Assembly: GCA_036526255.1 (NCBI GenBank)
Contig: DATCYW010000091.1
Span: 1-52,201, forward strand
From: Malonomonas sp036526255
GTDB lineage: Bacteria > Desulfobacterota > Desulfuromonadia > Desulfuromonadales > Geopsychrobacteraceae
Length of the DNA: 52,201 nt
Direction of reading: 5' to 3'
Shown piece after piece: positions 24,322 through 32,458 of this stretch (positions are counted from its first letter, which is position 1; each line of letters begins with the position of its first letter). The notes under the pieces were generated by a model. The model saw only the letters and a list, made by a program, of their open reading frames with translations. It ran no database searches and was not told the origin of the DNA. Made by a program: the position numbers and the translations under genes.

Positions 24322-24777
24322 TTATTCTGTCAGCGCCGCGGATTTTATATCAAACTTGTAAACCTGATACGACCCGCCGTTATCCAGCAGGTTCAGGGTG
24401 ATAACCGCATCGCCATTCTCATAAATCGCGTCGATTTTGTAGGCGACAAAGGTCTTTCTCACCCCTTCCACGTAGGGGCCGGTGAAGACTTTAGAAAAAC
24501 GTGGCTCGGCTGCTTCTTTAAGGGCTCCCAGTCTGGAGAGATACTGCAGCACGCCACTGATTCGCTCCTCTGAGGTCGCTTCCAGAGATTCAGCGTTCAT
24601 ATGCCTTTTGATGGTTTCCACATCCCATTTAGAGATTTCCGGAACAACCATTTTTACGTAGGGTACGGCGCTGTCAGTGTACTGTGATTCCTCGTATTTT
24701 GAGTAAGCAAAGATACATGCCGCGACAGTCACTATAACAACCAGTGCCAGACCTGAAAGGACCAGAAACTTCTTCAC
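24322..24777 (-). CDS. Hypothetical membrane-anchored protein
   Basis: A 151-residue protein with one N-terminal transmembrane helix or uncleaved signal ('FLVLSGLALVVIVTVAACIFAY') and a soluble alpha/beta part that should face the periplasm. No known domain was recognised; the C-terminal half ('FVAYKIDAIYENGDAVITLNLLD') reads like a beta sheet of a small stress or immunity-type domain. I chose GTG at 24777 because GAGG lies five bases upstream. The in-frame ATG at 24804 lacks a ribosome site but would add nine residues. It lies between the HxlR regulator and the broken small gene. Confidence 0.65.
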   Translation of the reverse strand: MKKFLVLSGLALVVIVTVAACIFAYSKYEESQYTDSAVPYVKMVVPEISKWDVETIKRHMNAESLEATSEERISGVLQYLSRLGALKEAAEPRFSKVFTGPYVEGVRKTFVAYKIDAIYENGDAVITLNLLDNGGSYQVYKFDIKSAALTE

Positions 24778-24843
24778 AAAACCCTCTTTCTTGGCGTATG
24801 CCATTTTGCTGATTTACGTTTGCACTGCGGCAAGGACTGCCAG

Positions 24844-25197
24844 TCAGCTTGGCCGGCAATCGACCGGCGCTTGCTCTTGCGTCATTTCAAGATAGTCTTT
24901 TCCCCACTGATACATCTGTTGCAGGACCGGCACCACGCTCTGGCCCAGTTCGGTCAGCGAATATTCGACCCGCGGCGGCACTTCGGCGTAGACTTCGCGG
25001 TGGATCAGTCCGGCGGCTTCCAGTTCACGCAGTTGCTGGGTGAGCATCTTCTGCGTCACCTTTACCAGCCGTCGCTGCAATTGACTGAAACGCAGGGTTT
25101 TGAAGCTTAAGTGCCAGAGGATCAGGGATTTCCATTTGCCACCGATGATCTCCAGCGTCACCGAAACATGGCAGCGATAATTGCTGTCTTCAGGCAT
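24844..25197 (-). CDS. HxlR-family winged-helix transcriptional regulator
   Basis: A 117-residue MarR-like regulator. The N-terminus has the characteristic cysteine C9 before 'TLEIIGGKWKSLILWHL'. The helix-turn-helix follows ('LRFSQLQRRLVKVTQKMLTQQLRELEAAGLI'-type, quoted in parts: recognition helix 'QKMLTQQLREL'), then the wing ('EVPPRVEYSLTELG'). In YodB and HypR the equivalent cysteine senses quinones or electrophiles. It is divergent from a YhdH-type reductase, the expected target. Its strong promoter overlaps paired GTACT sites, so autoregulation is likely. The ATG at 25197 is used; a TTG at 25245 falls inside the operator. Confidence 0.88.
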   Translation of the reverse strand: MPEDSNYRCHVSVTLEIIGGKWKSLILWHLSFKTLRFSQLQRRLVKVTQKMLTQQLRELEAAGLIHREVYAEVPPRVEYSLTELGQSVVPVLQQMYQWGKDYLEMTQEQAPVDCRPS

Positions 25198-25238
25198 AAA
25201 ACGTCCAGTTATTCCATTAGTTTCTTTTGGGATACTAC

Positions 25239-25277
25239 AGTACAAAAAAGTAGGTACTTGTATTTATGATTTGTACT
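25239..25277. promoter_or_regulatory. Candidate HxlR operator sites
   Basis: An inverted pair AGTAC (25239-25243) and GTACT (25254-25258) has a 10-base spacer, and a third GTACT follows 19 bases on at 25273-25277. They lie in the 144-base divergent region, directly downstream of the hxlR -10 box. Half-sites with TAC/GTA arms are typical of this regulator family; binding itself is inferred. Confidence 0.45.
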
Positions 25278-25284
25278 GGCTAGT

Positions 25285-25312
25285 TTTATAGCAACTTCAA
25301 TGACAATGTCAA
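25285..25312 (-). promoter_or_regulatory. Strong sigma-70 promoter for the HxlR gene
   Basis: On the minus strand a perfect TTGACA (25312-25307) and TATAAA (25290-25285) are 16 bases apart. Predicted transcription start is near 25278, touching the third GTACT half-site. Confidence 0.7.
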
Positions 25313-25341
25313 ACCATCCCATAACATAAAGGAGAGCAAAG

Positions 25342-26343
25342 ATGCCGCAGGAATTCAAAGCGCTGCTGGTTGAGCAGCCGGAAAAGAAGGTTTTTACCCG
25401 CTCCATCGTCACCCGCAATGTTGCTGATCTGCCGGAAGGCGAGCTGCTGGTCAAGGTGCATTACTCGTCGCTCAATTTCAAGGATGCCCTCTCGTCGGTC
25501 GGTAATCCGGGCGTCACCCGCAACTTTCCGCACACGCCGGGGATTGATGCGTCCGGCGAAGTGGTGTCGTGCAGCGATGGCAGGTTTGCCCCTGGCGACA
25601 AGGTGATTGTCACCAGCTATGACCTGGGGATGGAGACCGACGGCGGCTTCGGGCAGATGATCCGGGTGCCGAGCAAGTGGGCGCTGAAACTGCCGGCGGG
25701 GATGAGCCTGAAGGAGAGCATGATGCTCGGCACCGCCGGCTTGACCGCGGCGCTGTCGATTCAGGAACTGGTCGACAATGGCGTTACTCCGGCGTCCGGG
25801 CCGATCCTGGTCACCGGCGCGACCGGCGGTGTCGGTAGTCTGGCCGTCGCGCTGCTGGCCAAGGCCGGCTATCAGGTCACCGCGGCGACCGGCAAGCTGG
25901 ACGAAACCGCTTACCTCAAAGGTTTGGGCGCGACTGAAGTGATCGAGCGTTCCGCGGTCACCGAAGGCGCCGAGCGGCCGATGTTGAAGCCGGTCTGGGC
26001 CGGCGTGGTCGATTGCGTCGGCGGCGAGATGCTGGCGGCGGCGATCAAGGCGACCCAGAACTGGGGCGTGGTCACCTGTTGCGGACTGGTCGGTTCGCCC
26101 GATCTGCCGATCAATGTCTTCCCCTTTATCCTGCGCGGCGTCCGGCTGATCGGCATCGATTCCGCCGAGTGTCCGACCGCGCCGCGGGTCAAGGTCTGGC
26201 AGAAGCTGGCGGCCGAGTGGCGGCTGGACAATCTTGAGTCGATGGTCGATGAGGTCACCCTGGCCGGGCTCGAAGAGAAGATTCAGGGGATGCTCAAGGG
26301 CGGCCTGAAGCGCCGTGCACTGGTCAACCTGCTGGACAGCTGA
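25342..26343 (+). CDS. YhdH/YhfP-family NADPH:quinone / acryloyl-CoA-type reductase
   Basis: A 333-residue medium-chain reductase without the catalytic zinc cysteines. Typical blocks are 'VKVHYSSLNFKDALSSVG' near residue 35, 'GDKVIVTSYDLGMETDGGF', 'LGTAGLTAALSIQEL' and the NADPH-binding 'ILVTGATGGVGSLAVALL' near 155. E. coli YhdH (AcuI) reduces acryloyl-CoA; other members reduce quinones. With a divergent HxlR regulator carrying a sensor-type cysteine, detoxification of quinones or other electrophiles is the best guess. AAGGAG precedes the ATG, and a strong terminator ends the unit. Confidence 0.9.
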   Translation: MPQEFKALLVEQPEKKVFTRSIVTRNVADLPEGELLVKVHYSSLNFKDALSSVGNPGVTRNFPHTPGIDASGEVVSCSDGRFAPGDKVIVTSYDLGMETDGGFGQMIRVPSKWALKLPAGMSLKESMMLGTAGLTAALSIQELVDNGVTPASGPILVTGATGGVGSLAVALLAKAGYQVTAATGKLDETAYLKGLGATEVIERSAVTEGAERPMLKPVWAGVVDCVGGEMLAAAIKATQNWGVVTCCGLVGSPDLPINVFPFILRGVRLIGIDSAECPTAPRVKVWQKLAAEWRLDNLESMVDEVTLAGLEEKIQGMLKGGLKRRALVNLLDS

Positions 26344-26367
26344 GTTTGCCGGAAAAGTCATTTCAGC

Positions 26368-26399
26368 AAGCGGCCGGGAACCCCCGGCCGCTTTTTTTT
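26368..26399 (+). terminator. Intrinsic terminator of the YhdH-type gene
   Basis: AAGCGGCCGGG (26368-26378) and CCCGGCCGCTT (26383-26393) are perfect 11-base arms around a 4-base loop, and the T-tract runs to 26399 (eight T). Confidence 0.95.
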
Positions 26400-26486
26400 G
26401 CTCGAAGCGTTGCCTGCCGCAGAAACAACGCTAAAATTGTCAACTATCTGATTGCAGAAGATTTTTATCGAGATCGGAGGGGGAGC

Positions 26487-27623
26487 ATGACAGAGCCTTT
26501 GTATCAGAACGATTTCTATGCCGATATTCATCGTCGCGGCCGGTTGCAGGAGCGTCTGGCCGCCGCCCACTGTATGTTTAACCTGCAGTGTCCGGGGCTT
26601 GACCGTATCGGCATCGCCCTGTTCGATGCCGCCACCCGCCAGGTCAAAACCTTTCTTGCCAGTCCGCTGGCGGACAACCCGCTGACCAACTACCAATTGC
26701 CACTTGCTGAAGCCGAATCGCTCGCGGCGACCGCCGTTTCCGGGCAGGCCCGAATCGTCAATGATCTGCAGCTGTTTTCAGCCGGGAAAAACCCGCACAC
26801 CCAGAAAATCTGGGATCTCGGCATGCGCTCCAGTTATACCCTGCCGATTTTCGAGCAGGATGTTCTGCGCGGGTTTGTGTTTTTGAACGCCCGGCAGCCT
26901 AATTATTTTCAAGCCGACAACCTCGCACAGGTGCCACTGTTCGTGCATTTTCTGGTGCAGCTGGTGCTGAACCACCAGAGCACCCTGCGCACCCTGGTCG
27001 CGGCCTTGCGGATAACCAGCGGGATGATGCATTACAAGGATCCGGAAACCAGCAACCATCTCGAACGGATGGCGCGCTTTTCCCAGTTGATTGCCCAGGA
27101 GCTGGTCGAGCGCGAGCAGGTTCTGCTAGACGACGAAGAGATCGATCACCTGTACCGTTTCGCGCCGCTGCACGACATCGGCAAGGTCGGCATCCCGGAT
27201 GACATCCTGCAGAAGCCTGGCCGGCTTGACAGCAGGGAGTGGACGGTGATGCAGACCCACTCGGGGATTGGTCGGGCGATTGTCGATCAGCTGATCAACG
27301 AGTTCGATTTCTCCTCACTGCCCGATATCGAGATTCTTCGCCACATCACCGAGCTGCACCATGAAAAGATCGATGGCAGTGGTTATCCGCACGGACTCAG
27401 CGGTGGACAGGTGCCGCTGGCGGCACGCATCATCAGTGTCAGTGATATCTTCGATGCCCTGACCTCCGAGCGCCCATATAAAGCCGCCTGGACCAACCAG
27501 GCAGCTTTTGCCGAACTTGACGCCATGGTGCAGAATAACTGGCTGGATCCAGGCTGCGTCGCTGCGCTGCAGAACCGGCTTGGCGAAGTGGTCAGTATCC
27601 AGCGGTGCTTCAGGGATGCTTGA
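26487..27623 (+). CDS. GAF-like sensor with HD-GYP phosphodiesterase domain
   Basis: A 378-residue soluble protein. The N-terminal region (about 20-165) reads as a GAF domain. The C-terminal HD-GYP domain (about 175-370) keeps the metal and catalytic residues: H-D in 'LHDIGKVGIPDDIL' and the defining 'HHEKIDGSGYPHG'. HD-GYP enzymes degrade cyclic di-GMP, so this should be an active phosphodiesterase controlled by a small ligand. The ATG at 26487 has GGAGGGGGAGC directly upstream; in-frame codons from 26346 cross the terminator and are excluded. It is a single gene between a terminator and tatD. Confidence 0.9.
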   Translation: MTEPLYQNDFYADIHRRGRLQERLAAAHCMFNLQCPGLDRIGIALFDAATRQVKTFLASPLADNPLTNYQLPLAEAESLAATAVSGQARIVNDLQLFSAGKNPHTQKIWDLGMRSSYTLPIFEQDVLRGFVFLNARQPNYFQADNLAQVPLFVHFLVQLVLNHQSTLRTLVAALRITSGMMHYKDPETSNHLERMARFSQLIAQELVEREQVLLDDEEIDHLYRFAPLHDIGKVGIPDDILQKPGRLDSREWTVMQTHSGIGRAIVDQLINEFDFSSLPDIEILRHITELHHEKIDGSGYPHGLSGGQVPLAARIISVSDIFDALTSERPYKAAWTNQAAFAELDAMVQNNWLDPGCVAALQNRLGEVVSIQRCFRDA

Positions 27624-27695
27624 GCACTGCAATGGTTACTCTCTCGGCCGCGATTTGCCTACCCCAAAAGCACGCAGTTTTGCTACCATGCTGCG

Positions 27696-28472
27696 ATGCT
27701 TCCGCTGATTGACACTCACATTCATCTTGATGCGCCCGAACTGGCCGGAGCCGGTGCCGAACTGCTGCCGCAGGCGCGGCAGAGCGGGATCGGTAAATTC
27801 GTTGTTCCCGGTGTGCGGGTCAGTGGCTGGCCGGGCCTGCTGCAACTCACCCGGCAGCAGGTCGATGTGTTTGCCGCGCCGGGGCTGCATCCGGCTTACG
27901 CCGGACAGTGGTCGGCGACCGCGGCGCAGCAGTTGCGCGAACTCTGTCGTGAACCCAAAGTGATCGCCATCGGTGAGATCGGTCTGGATGGCGCTGCCGG
28001 GCCGCCGCTTGCACAGCAGGAAGCGGTCTTGCGCGAGCAGCTGCAGCTCGCTCTGGAGGCCGGTCTGCCGGTGCTGCTGCATGGCCGCAAGGCGACCGGA
28101 CGGCTACTCGAAATCCTTCGAGAGCTGCAGATCGGTGCGCAGCTGGGCGGCATCTGGCACGGCTTCTCCGGCAGCCTGGTAGTGGCGCAGCAGCTTGTTC
28201 AGCTCGGTTTCAAGATTGGTGTCGGCCCGATTCTGCTGCGTGACAGCGCCCGCAAGCTGCCGCAGGCGGTGTTGGAATTACCCGCCGAGGCCCTGGTGCT
28301 GGAGACCGATCTGCCCGACATGGCCGAGCGCCCTGACGTTTTACTGGATGTGGCCAGGCGGGTTTCAGAACTGCGCGGCTGGAGCCTGGCCGAGACCGCC
28401 CGGATCACCACTGAAAACGCCTGCGGTGTCTTTGGCTACGAGTGCTTTCCGACGGTTCACCACAACAGCTAA
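27696..28472 (+). CDS. TatD-family metal-dependent hydrolase
   Basis: A 258-residue amidohydrolase-fold nuclease of the TatD group. The metal ligands are 'LIDTHIHLD' near residue 5, the glutamate in 'VIAIGEIGLDG', a histidine in 'VLLHGRKA', 'IWHGFSG' and the aspartate in 'LVLETDLPDM'. These enzymes have DNase or deacylase activity, and the physiological role is uncertain. No Shine-Dalgarno precedes the ATG; a possible -10 box TACCAT at 27684-27689 would start transcription at the ATG itself, so the message may be leaderless. tcdA follows after 24 bases. Confidence 0.87.
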   Translation: MLPLIDTHIHLDAPELAGAGAELLPQARQSGIGKFVVPGVRVSGWPGLLQLTRQQVDVFAAPGLHPAYAGQWSATAAQQLRELCREPKVIAIGEIGLDGAAGPPLAQQEAVLREQLQLALEAGLPVLLHGRKATGRLLEILRELQIGAQLGGIWHGFSGSLVVAQQLVQLGFKIGVGPILLRDSARKLPQAVLELPAEALVLETDLPDMAERPDVLLDVARRVSELRGWSLAETARITTENACGVFGYECFPTVHHNS

Positions 28473-28496
28473 TTGTTTATTGCAACAGGACGATGG

Positions 28497-29267
28497 ATGA
28501 GCGAACACAGACTTTCCCGGATGCAGCTGCTGGTTGGCGCAGCGAACATGACTAAACTCAAGAACGCCTCGGTGGCGATTTTCGGCATCGGTGGCGTCGG
28601 CAGCTATGCCGCTGAAGCGCTGGCGCGGGCCGGGGTCGGCCGGCTGACGCTGGTCGATTTTGATGAAATCTGCCTGACCAATGTCAACCGGCAGATTCAC
28701 GCGCTGGACGGCACCATCGGCCGGGCCAAAGTTGAAGCCATGGCTGAACGCTGCCGCGCAATCAACCCGTCGGCAGAGGTTGTCGCCATCCACAAGTTCT
28801 ACGAGGCGGCGGTCAGCGAAGAACTGCTCTCGCCCGGCTACGATTACGTGCTCGACTGTATCGATCACATCACCGCGAAGTTGCACCTGATCCAGAGTTG
28901 CCACCAGCGCGGCTTGCCGATTATCGCTTCGATGGGCGCGGCCAACAAGCTCGACCCGACCCGTCTTGAGGTCGCCGACATCGCCAGCACCAAGAAGTGT
29001 CGGTTGGCGCGGATTATCCGCAAAGAGCTGCGCAAGCGCGGTATCGAAAAGGGGATCAAGGTGGTCTATTCGACCGAGGAATTTCGCCCTTTAAGCGACG
29101 AAACGGCGGTCTGCGCCGAGAACTGTATCTGTCCCAATCAGGCCGAGCAGAAGTGGAGCTGCAGCGACCGGCGGGTGATTCTCGGCAGTTCCTCCTATAT
29201 TCCGCCGCTGTTCGGTCTGACCATGGCCGGTGAGGTGATCAGGGCGCTGATCGGGGAGGTCGCTTGA
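28497..29267 (+). CDS. tcdA: tRNA threonylcarbamoyladenosine dehydratase
   Basis: A 256-residue E1/ThiF-like enzyme that uses ATP to cyclise t6A37 of tRNA to ct6A. The nucleotide-binding start is 'VAIFGIGGVGSYAAEALARAG', then 'VDFDEICLTNVNRQ'. The TcdA-type C-terminal part contains 'PLSDETAVCAENCICPN' and ends 'GSSSYIPPLFGLTMAG'. It lacks the long C-terminal extension of MoeB/ThiF. The ATG at 28497 has AGGA six bases upstream. Its stop overlaps the next start by one base. Confidence 0.9.
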   Translation: MSEHRLSRMQLLVGAANMTKLKNASVAIFGIGGVGSYAAEALARAGVGRLTLVDFDEICLTNVNRQIHALDGTIGRAKVEAMAERCRAINPSAEVVAIHKFYEAAVSEELLSPGYDYVLDCIDHITAKLHLIQSCHQRGLPIIASMGAANKLDPTRLEVADIASTKKCRLARIIRKELRKRGIEKGIKVVYSTEEFRPLSDETAVCAENCICPNQAEQKWSCSDRRVILGSSSYIPPLFGLTMAGEVIRALIGEVA

Positions 29268-30022
29268 TGGACGCCTATTTCTGGCAGCTGCCGCTGCTGT
29301 TCGTGGTTGGCGTGGTCGCCGGAATCCTCAATGTGCTCGCTGGTGGCGGCTCGCTGTTGACCCTGCCGCTGCTGATCTTTATGGGGCTGCCGAGCGCCGT
29401 GGCCAACGGCACCAACCGGATCGCTATCCTCTGTCAGAATATTTTTGCCATCCGTGGCTTTCGCCAGCGCGGCATGCTGCCGCTGGAACTGGCCCTGCTC
29501 TGTACGCCGTCGGCCCTGCTCGGTAGCTGGCTTGGCGCCAGTCTGGCCATCAATCTGGATGATCAGCTGTTTAACCGACTGCTGGCGGTGATCATGATCG
29601 GGGTACTGATCTTCACCGCGATCGATCCGATGAAGCGCTTCCGCCGCGAGGATGTGGTTTTCAGTGTCGGGCGCAAGCTGCTGCTGGTGATCACTTTTTT
29701 CGGCGTCGGTATCTACGGCGGCTTTGTGCAGGCCGGGGTCGGCTTTCTGATTATTACCGCGCTGCTGGTTCATGGTCTCGATCTGGTGCGGATCAACGCC
29801 ATCAAGGTTTTTGTCATTTTCGCCTACACTTTTATTGCCCTCGGTGTCTTCATCTATCACGGTCAGGTCGATTATTCGTTGGGTTTGGCGCTGGCCGCCG
29901 GGAACTCGCTCGGCGGGATGATTGGCCCAAAGCTGGCGGTTGATAAAGGGCACGACTGGATCAAAAATGTAGTGACGGTGACAGTGGCGGTTTTTGCGTT
30001 GAAGTTACTGTTTTTCCCTTGA
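29267..30022 (+). CDS. TauE/SafE-family membrane permease
   Basis: A 251-residue integral membrane protein with about seven to eight helices, in two homologous halves ('GVVAGILNVLAGGGSLLTLPLL' type block in the first, 'GIYGGFVQAGVGFLIITALL' in the second). This duplicated G-rich pattern defines the TauE/SafE (DUF81) family, which exports sulfite, sulfoacetate and similar anions; the substrate here is unknown. The ATG at 29267 has GGGAGG upstream; the TTG three bases earlier is ignored. The TGA of tcdA shares its last base with the ATG. Confidence 0.88.
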   Translation: MDAYFWQLPLLFVVGVVAGILNVLAGGGSLLTLPLLIFMGLPSAVANGTNRIAILCQNIFAIRGFRQRGMLPLELALLCTPSALLGSWLGASLAINLDDQLFNRLLAVIMIGVLIFTAIDPMKRFRREDVVFSVGRKLLLVITFFGVGIYGGFVQAGVGFLIITALLVHGLDLVRINAIKVFVIFAYTFIALGVFIYHGQVDYSLGLALAAGNSLGGMIGPKLAVDKGHDWIKNVVTVTVAVFALKLLFFP

Positions 30023-30084
30023 AACCGCTCTGGTGACCACCGTGGTTGACTGCCGTTGGCACAGCACGTATCATGGGAATTGTG

Positions 30085-30104
30085 CCTTCCATGGGAAGGT
30101 TTTT
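30085..30104 (+). terminator. Short terminator-like hairpin before def
   Basis: CCTTCC (30085-30090) and GGAAGG (30094-30099) pair around ATG, and TTTTT follows at 30100-30104. The stem is only 6 bp, so termination may be partial. Confidence 0.5.
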
Positions 30105-30152
30105 CTATGTTGAAAGTAACAACAGACGGAAGCGTCCGTCGGGATGAGAATC

Positions 30153-30677
30153 ATGCCTTTACTGAAAATTTTGCACTATCCGGAACCGCTGCTGAAGCAG
30201 AAGTCGTTACCGGTCACCGAGTTCAACGACGAGTTGCGGCAGCTGGCCGAAGATATGGCTGAAACCATGTACGATGCGCCCGGGGTTGGTCTGGCCGCCC
30301 CGCAGGTCGGCGCGCTCAAACGGCTAATTGTCCTTGACTGCTCCGCCAGTGATGCTCCGGCCGAGCTGATTTTTGCCGTCAATCCGGAGATTGTCGCCGG
30401 CGAAAGCGAATCGCTGGAAGAGGAGGGCTGTCTGTCGGTGCCCGGCTTCTGGGCCAACGTCAAGCGCTTCTCGCAGGTCACCGTGCGTTATCAGGATCTC
30501 GCCGGAAATGTCGTGCAGCGCAGCGCTGACGGTCTGCTTGGTGTCTGTTTCCAGCACGAAATCGACCATCTCGAAGGGATTCTGTTCGTCGACCGCCTCT
30601 CCCCGCTGAAGCGTTCGCTGTTTAAGAAAAAATATCTGAAAATGCTCAAAGAGCGGGAACTAGAGAATGAAGCCTGA
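30153..30677 (+). CDS. def: Peptide deformylase
   Basis: Def removes the formyl group from nascent peptides. The 174-residue protein has all three motifs: 'GVGLAAPQVG' (44-53), 'EEGCLSVPG' with metal ligand C93, and 'QHEIDHLEG' with ligands H135 and H139. I start it at the ATG at 30153, because GGGATGAGA lies upstream and the N-terminus 'MPLLKILHYPEPLLKQ' then matches the family; an ATG at 30144 in frame is the alternative. A 6-bp hairpin (GACGGA 30125-30130 with TCCGTC 30135-30140) ends right before the ribosome site. It overlaps fmt by 11 bases. Confidence 0.95.
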   Translation: MPLLKILHYPEPLLKQKSLPVTEFNDELRQLAEDMAETMYDAPGVGLAAPQVGALKRLIVLDCSASDAPAELIFAVNPEIVAGESESLEEEGCLSVPGFWANVKRFSQVTVRYQDLAGNVVQRSADGLLGVCFQHEIDHLEGILFVDRLSPLKRSLFKKKYLKMLKERELENEA

Positions 30678-31611
30678 AACGATCCGCACGGTTTTCATGG
30701 GAACGCCGGAGTTCGCCCTGGCGACGCTGCAGGGGCTGCTCGATTTCGGCCTGAACCTGGTCGGCGTCTATACCCAGCCGGACCGCCCGAAAGGTCGCGG
30801 CAACAAGCTGGCGGCGCCGCCGGTTAAAGAGCTGGCGCTGCAACACCAGATCCCGGTCTTCCAGCCGCTGAAGCTGCGCGCCCCGGACGCGGTGGAGCAG
30901 CTCAAACAGCTGAAACCTGACCTGATCGTGGTGGTCGCCTACGGGCAGATCCTGCCGAAAGCGGTCCTCGAGATCCCGCAGTACGGCTGTATCAACGTGC
31001 ATGCCTCGCTGCTGCCAAAATACCGCGGTGCGGCGCCGATCAACAAGGCGATCGTTGATGGTGAAACAGAAACCGGCGTGACCACCATGCACATGGATGT
31101 CGGACTGGATACCGGCGACATGCTGGTCAAGTGCGGTCTGTCGATCGGCGCTGACGAGACCGCCGGACAGTTGCACGACCGGTTGGCGCTGCTCGGCCGA
31201 GAAGCGATGCAGGAGACCCTCAAGCGACTCTGCGCCGGTGAATTGATCGCCGAGAAGCAGGATGACGCTTTAAGCAACTATGCGCCGATGCTGAAAAAAG
31301 AGGACGGTCTGATCGACTGGAACCGCTCGGCGACCGAGGTGCACAATCAGGTCCGCGGTCTCGATCCCTGGCCGGGAGCCTATACCCACCTCGGCGATGA
31401 GGTATTAAAGATTGCCGCGACCAAGGTCGATGCCGATCTGTCCGGAGTGCCCGGAACGGTGCTGCAGGCGGATGCCAGCGGAGTGCGGGTTGCCTGTGGC
31501 AGTGGTGCTCTGGTGATCGGACAGCTACAGCTGCCGGGCAAGAAGCGCCTGGTCGCTGCCGATTTTCTCCGCGGCCGCGAGCTGCCGCCCGGAACCCGGA
31601 TGGAGTTTTAA
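30667..31611 (+). CDS. fmt: Methionyl-tRNA formyltransferase
   Basis: Fmt formylates initiator Met-tRNA using 10-formyltetrahydrofolate. The 314-residue protein shows 'VFMGTPEFALATLQ', 'VYTQPDRPKGRG', the folate site 'GCINVHASLLPKYRGAAPI' with the catalytic N-x-H, and the C-terminal OB-like domain. It overlaps def, forming the classical def-fmt pair with opposing reactions on the same formyl group. A DUF116 gene begins four bases after its stop. Confidence 0.96.
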   Translation: MKPETIRTVFMGTPEFALATLQGLLDFGLNLVGVYTQPDRPKGRGNKLAAPPVKELALQHQIPVFQPLKLRAPDAVEQLKQLKPDLIVVVAYGQILPKAVLEIPQYGCINVHASLLPKYRGAAPINKAIVDGETETGVTTMHMDVGLDTGDMLVKCGLSIGADETAGQLHDRLALLGREAMQETLKRLCAGELIAEKQDDALSNYAPMLKKEDGLIDWNRSATEVHNQVRGLDPWPGAYTHLGDEVLKIAATKVDADLSGVPGTVLQADASGVRVACGSGALVIGQLQLPGKKRLVAADFLRGRELPPGTRMEF

Positions 31612-31614
31612 CCT

Positions 31615-32397
31615 TTGTCGAGCCAAACTGTTGAACCCACACAGCCGCGTAAGCGGCTGTTTATTCTGCTGCTCGGTGGCGCCTGTGGCCTGATCCTCGG
31701 TATGGCGTTTCTGCTCTGGTGGGTGCCGAGCATCGGGCTGGAGAATATTCACCCGGCCCTGCCGGTGCTGTTCGGAGTGCTGCTCGGTGGCATCGCGCTG
31801 GTCACCGTCGGCGGCCTGACCCTGCTGATTTTGACGCTGTTGACCGGCCGCGATCTGTTTATCACCGACGGGTTGCGCAAGCTGGTCGTCAAGTACCTGT
31901 TTCCGGCGATCATCTCGATCGGCCGGCTGGTCGGCATCGATCGCGATCAGTTGCGAAAGTCGTTTATTGTCCTGAACAATCAGCTGGTCGAGGCCAAGAA
32001 ACTGCGGGTGCCGGCCGAGCGGACGCTGATCCTGCTGCCGCACTGCATCCAGATGTTTGACTGCGCGATCAAGATCACCGGCGATGTGGAAAAATGCGTT
32101 CACTGCGGCAAGTGCGATATCAGCGGTCTGCTGAAACTGGCCAACACCTACGGCATCGACATGGCGGTCGCGACCGGCGGAACCCTAGCGCGCAAGCTGA
32201 TTGTCGATAAGCGGCCGAAACTGATCGTCGCGGTCGCCTGCGAACGGGATCTGACCTCGGGCATCCGCGACAGTTACCCGCTGCCGGTGATCGGGGTGCT
32301 CAACGAAAGGCCGCATGGTCCCTGCTTCAATACCCACATTCTGCTGCCCGAAGTAGAGAAGGCGCTGCAGGCCTACGTCATCCCTAAGGCACTTTAG
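31615..32397 (+). CDS. DUF116 family cysteine-rich membrane protein
   Basis: A 260-residue protein with two N-terminal transmembrane helices (about 14-36 and 48-72) and a cytosolic cysteine-rich DUF116 domain: 'LPHCIQMFDC', 'CVHCGKCDISG', 'VAVACERDL' and 'GPCFNTH'. The C-x-x-C-x-x-C cluster could hold iron-sulfur or zinc. The family has no settled function but commonly sits beside def-fmt in Geobacter relatives. The TTG start has GGAG nine bases upstream, four bases after the fmt stop. Confidence 0.85.
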   Translation: MSSQTVEPTQPRKRLFILLLGGACGLILGMAFLLWWVPSIGLENIHPALPVLFGVLLGGIALVTVGGLTLLILTLLTGRDLFITDGLRKLVVKYLFPAIISIGRLVGIDRDQLRKSFIVLNNQLVEAKKLRVPAERTLILLPHCIQMFDCAIKITGDVEKCVHCGKCDISGLLKLANTYGIDMAVATGGTLARKLIVDKRPKLIVAVACERDLTSGIRDSYPLPVIGVLNERPHGPCFNTHILLPEVEKALQAYVIPKAL

Positions 32398-32458
32398 AGC
32401 TTCTATTTAACCGCATAGCAACAGCCGAAAGACGAACAAGAGAAAGAAGAGGACGATT

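Noticed and set aside
24190..24573. 127-codon plus-strand open frame
   Set aside because: It runs antisense to the anchored protein gene and the broken small gene, has no ribosome site and no recognisable domain.
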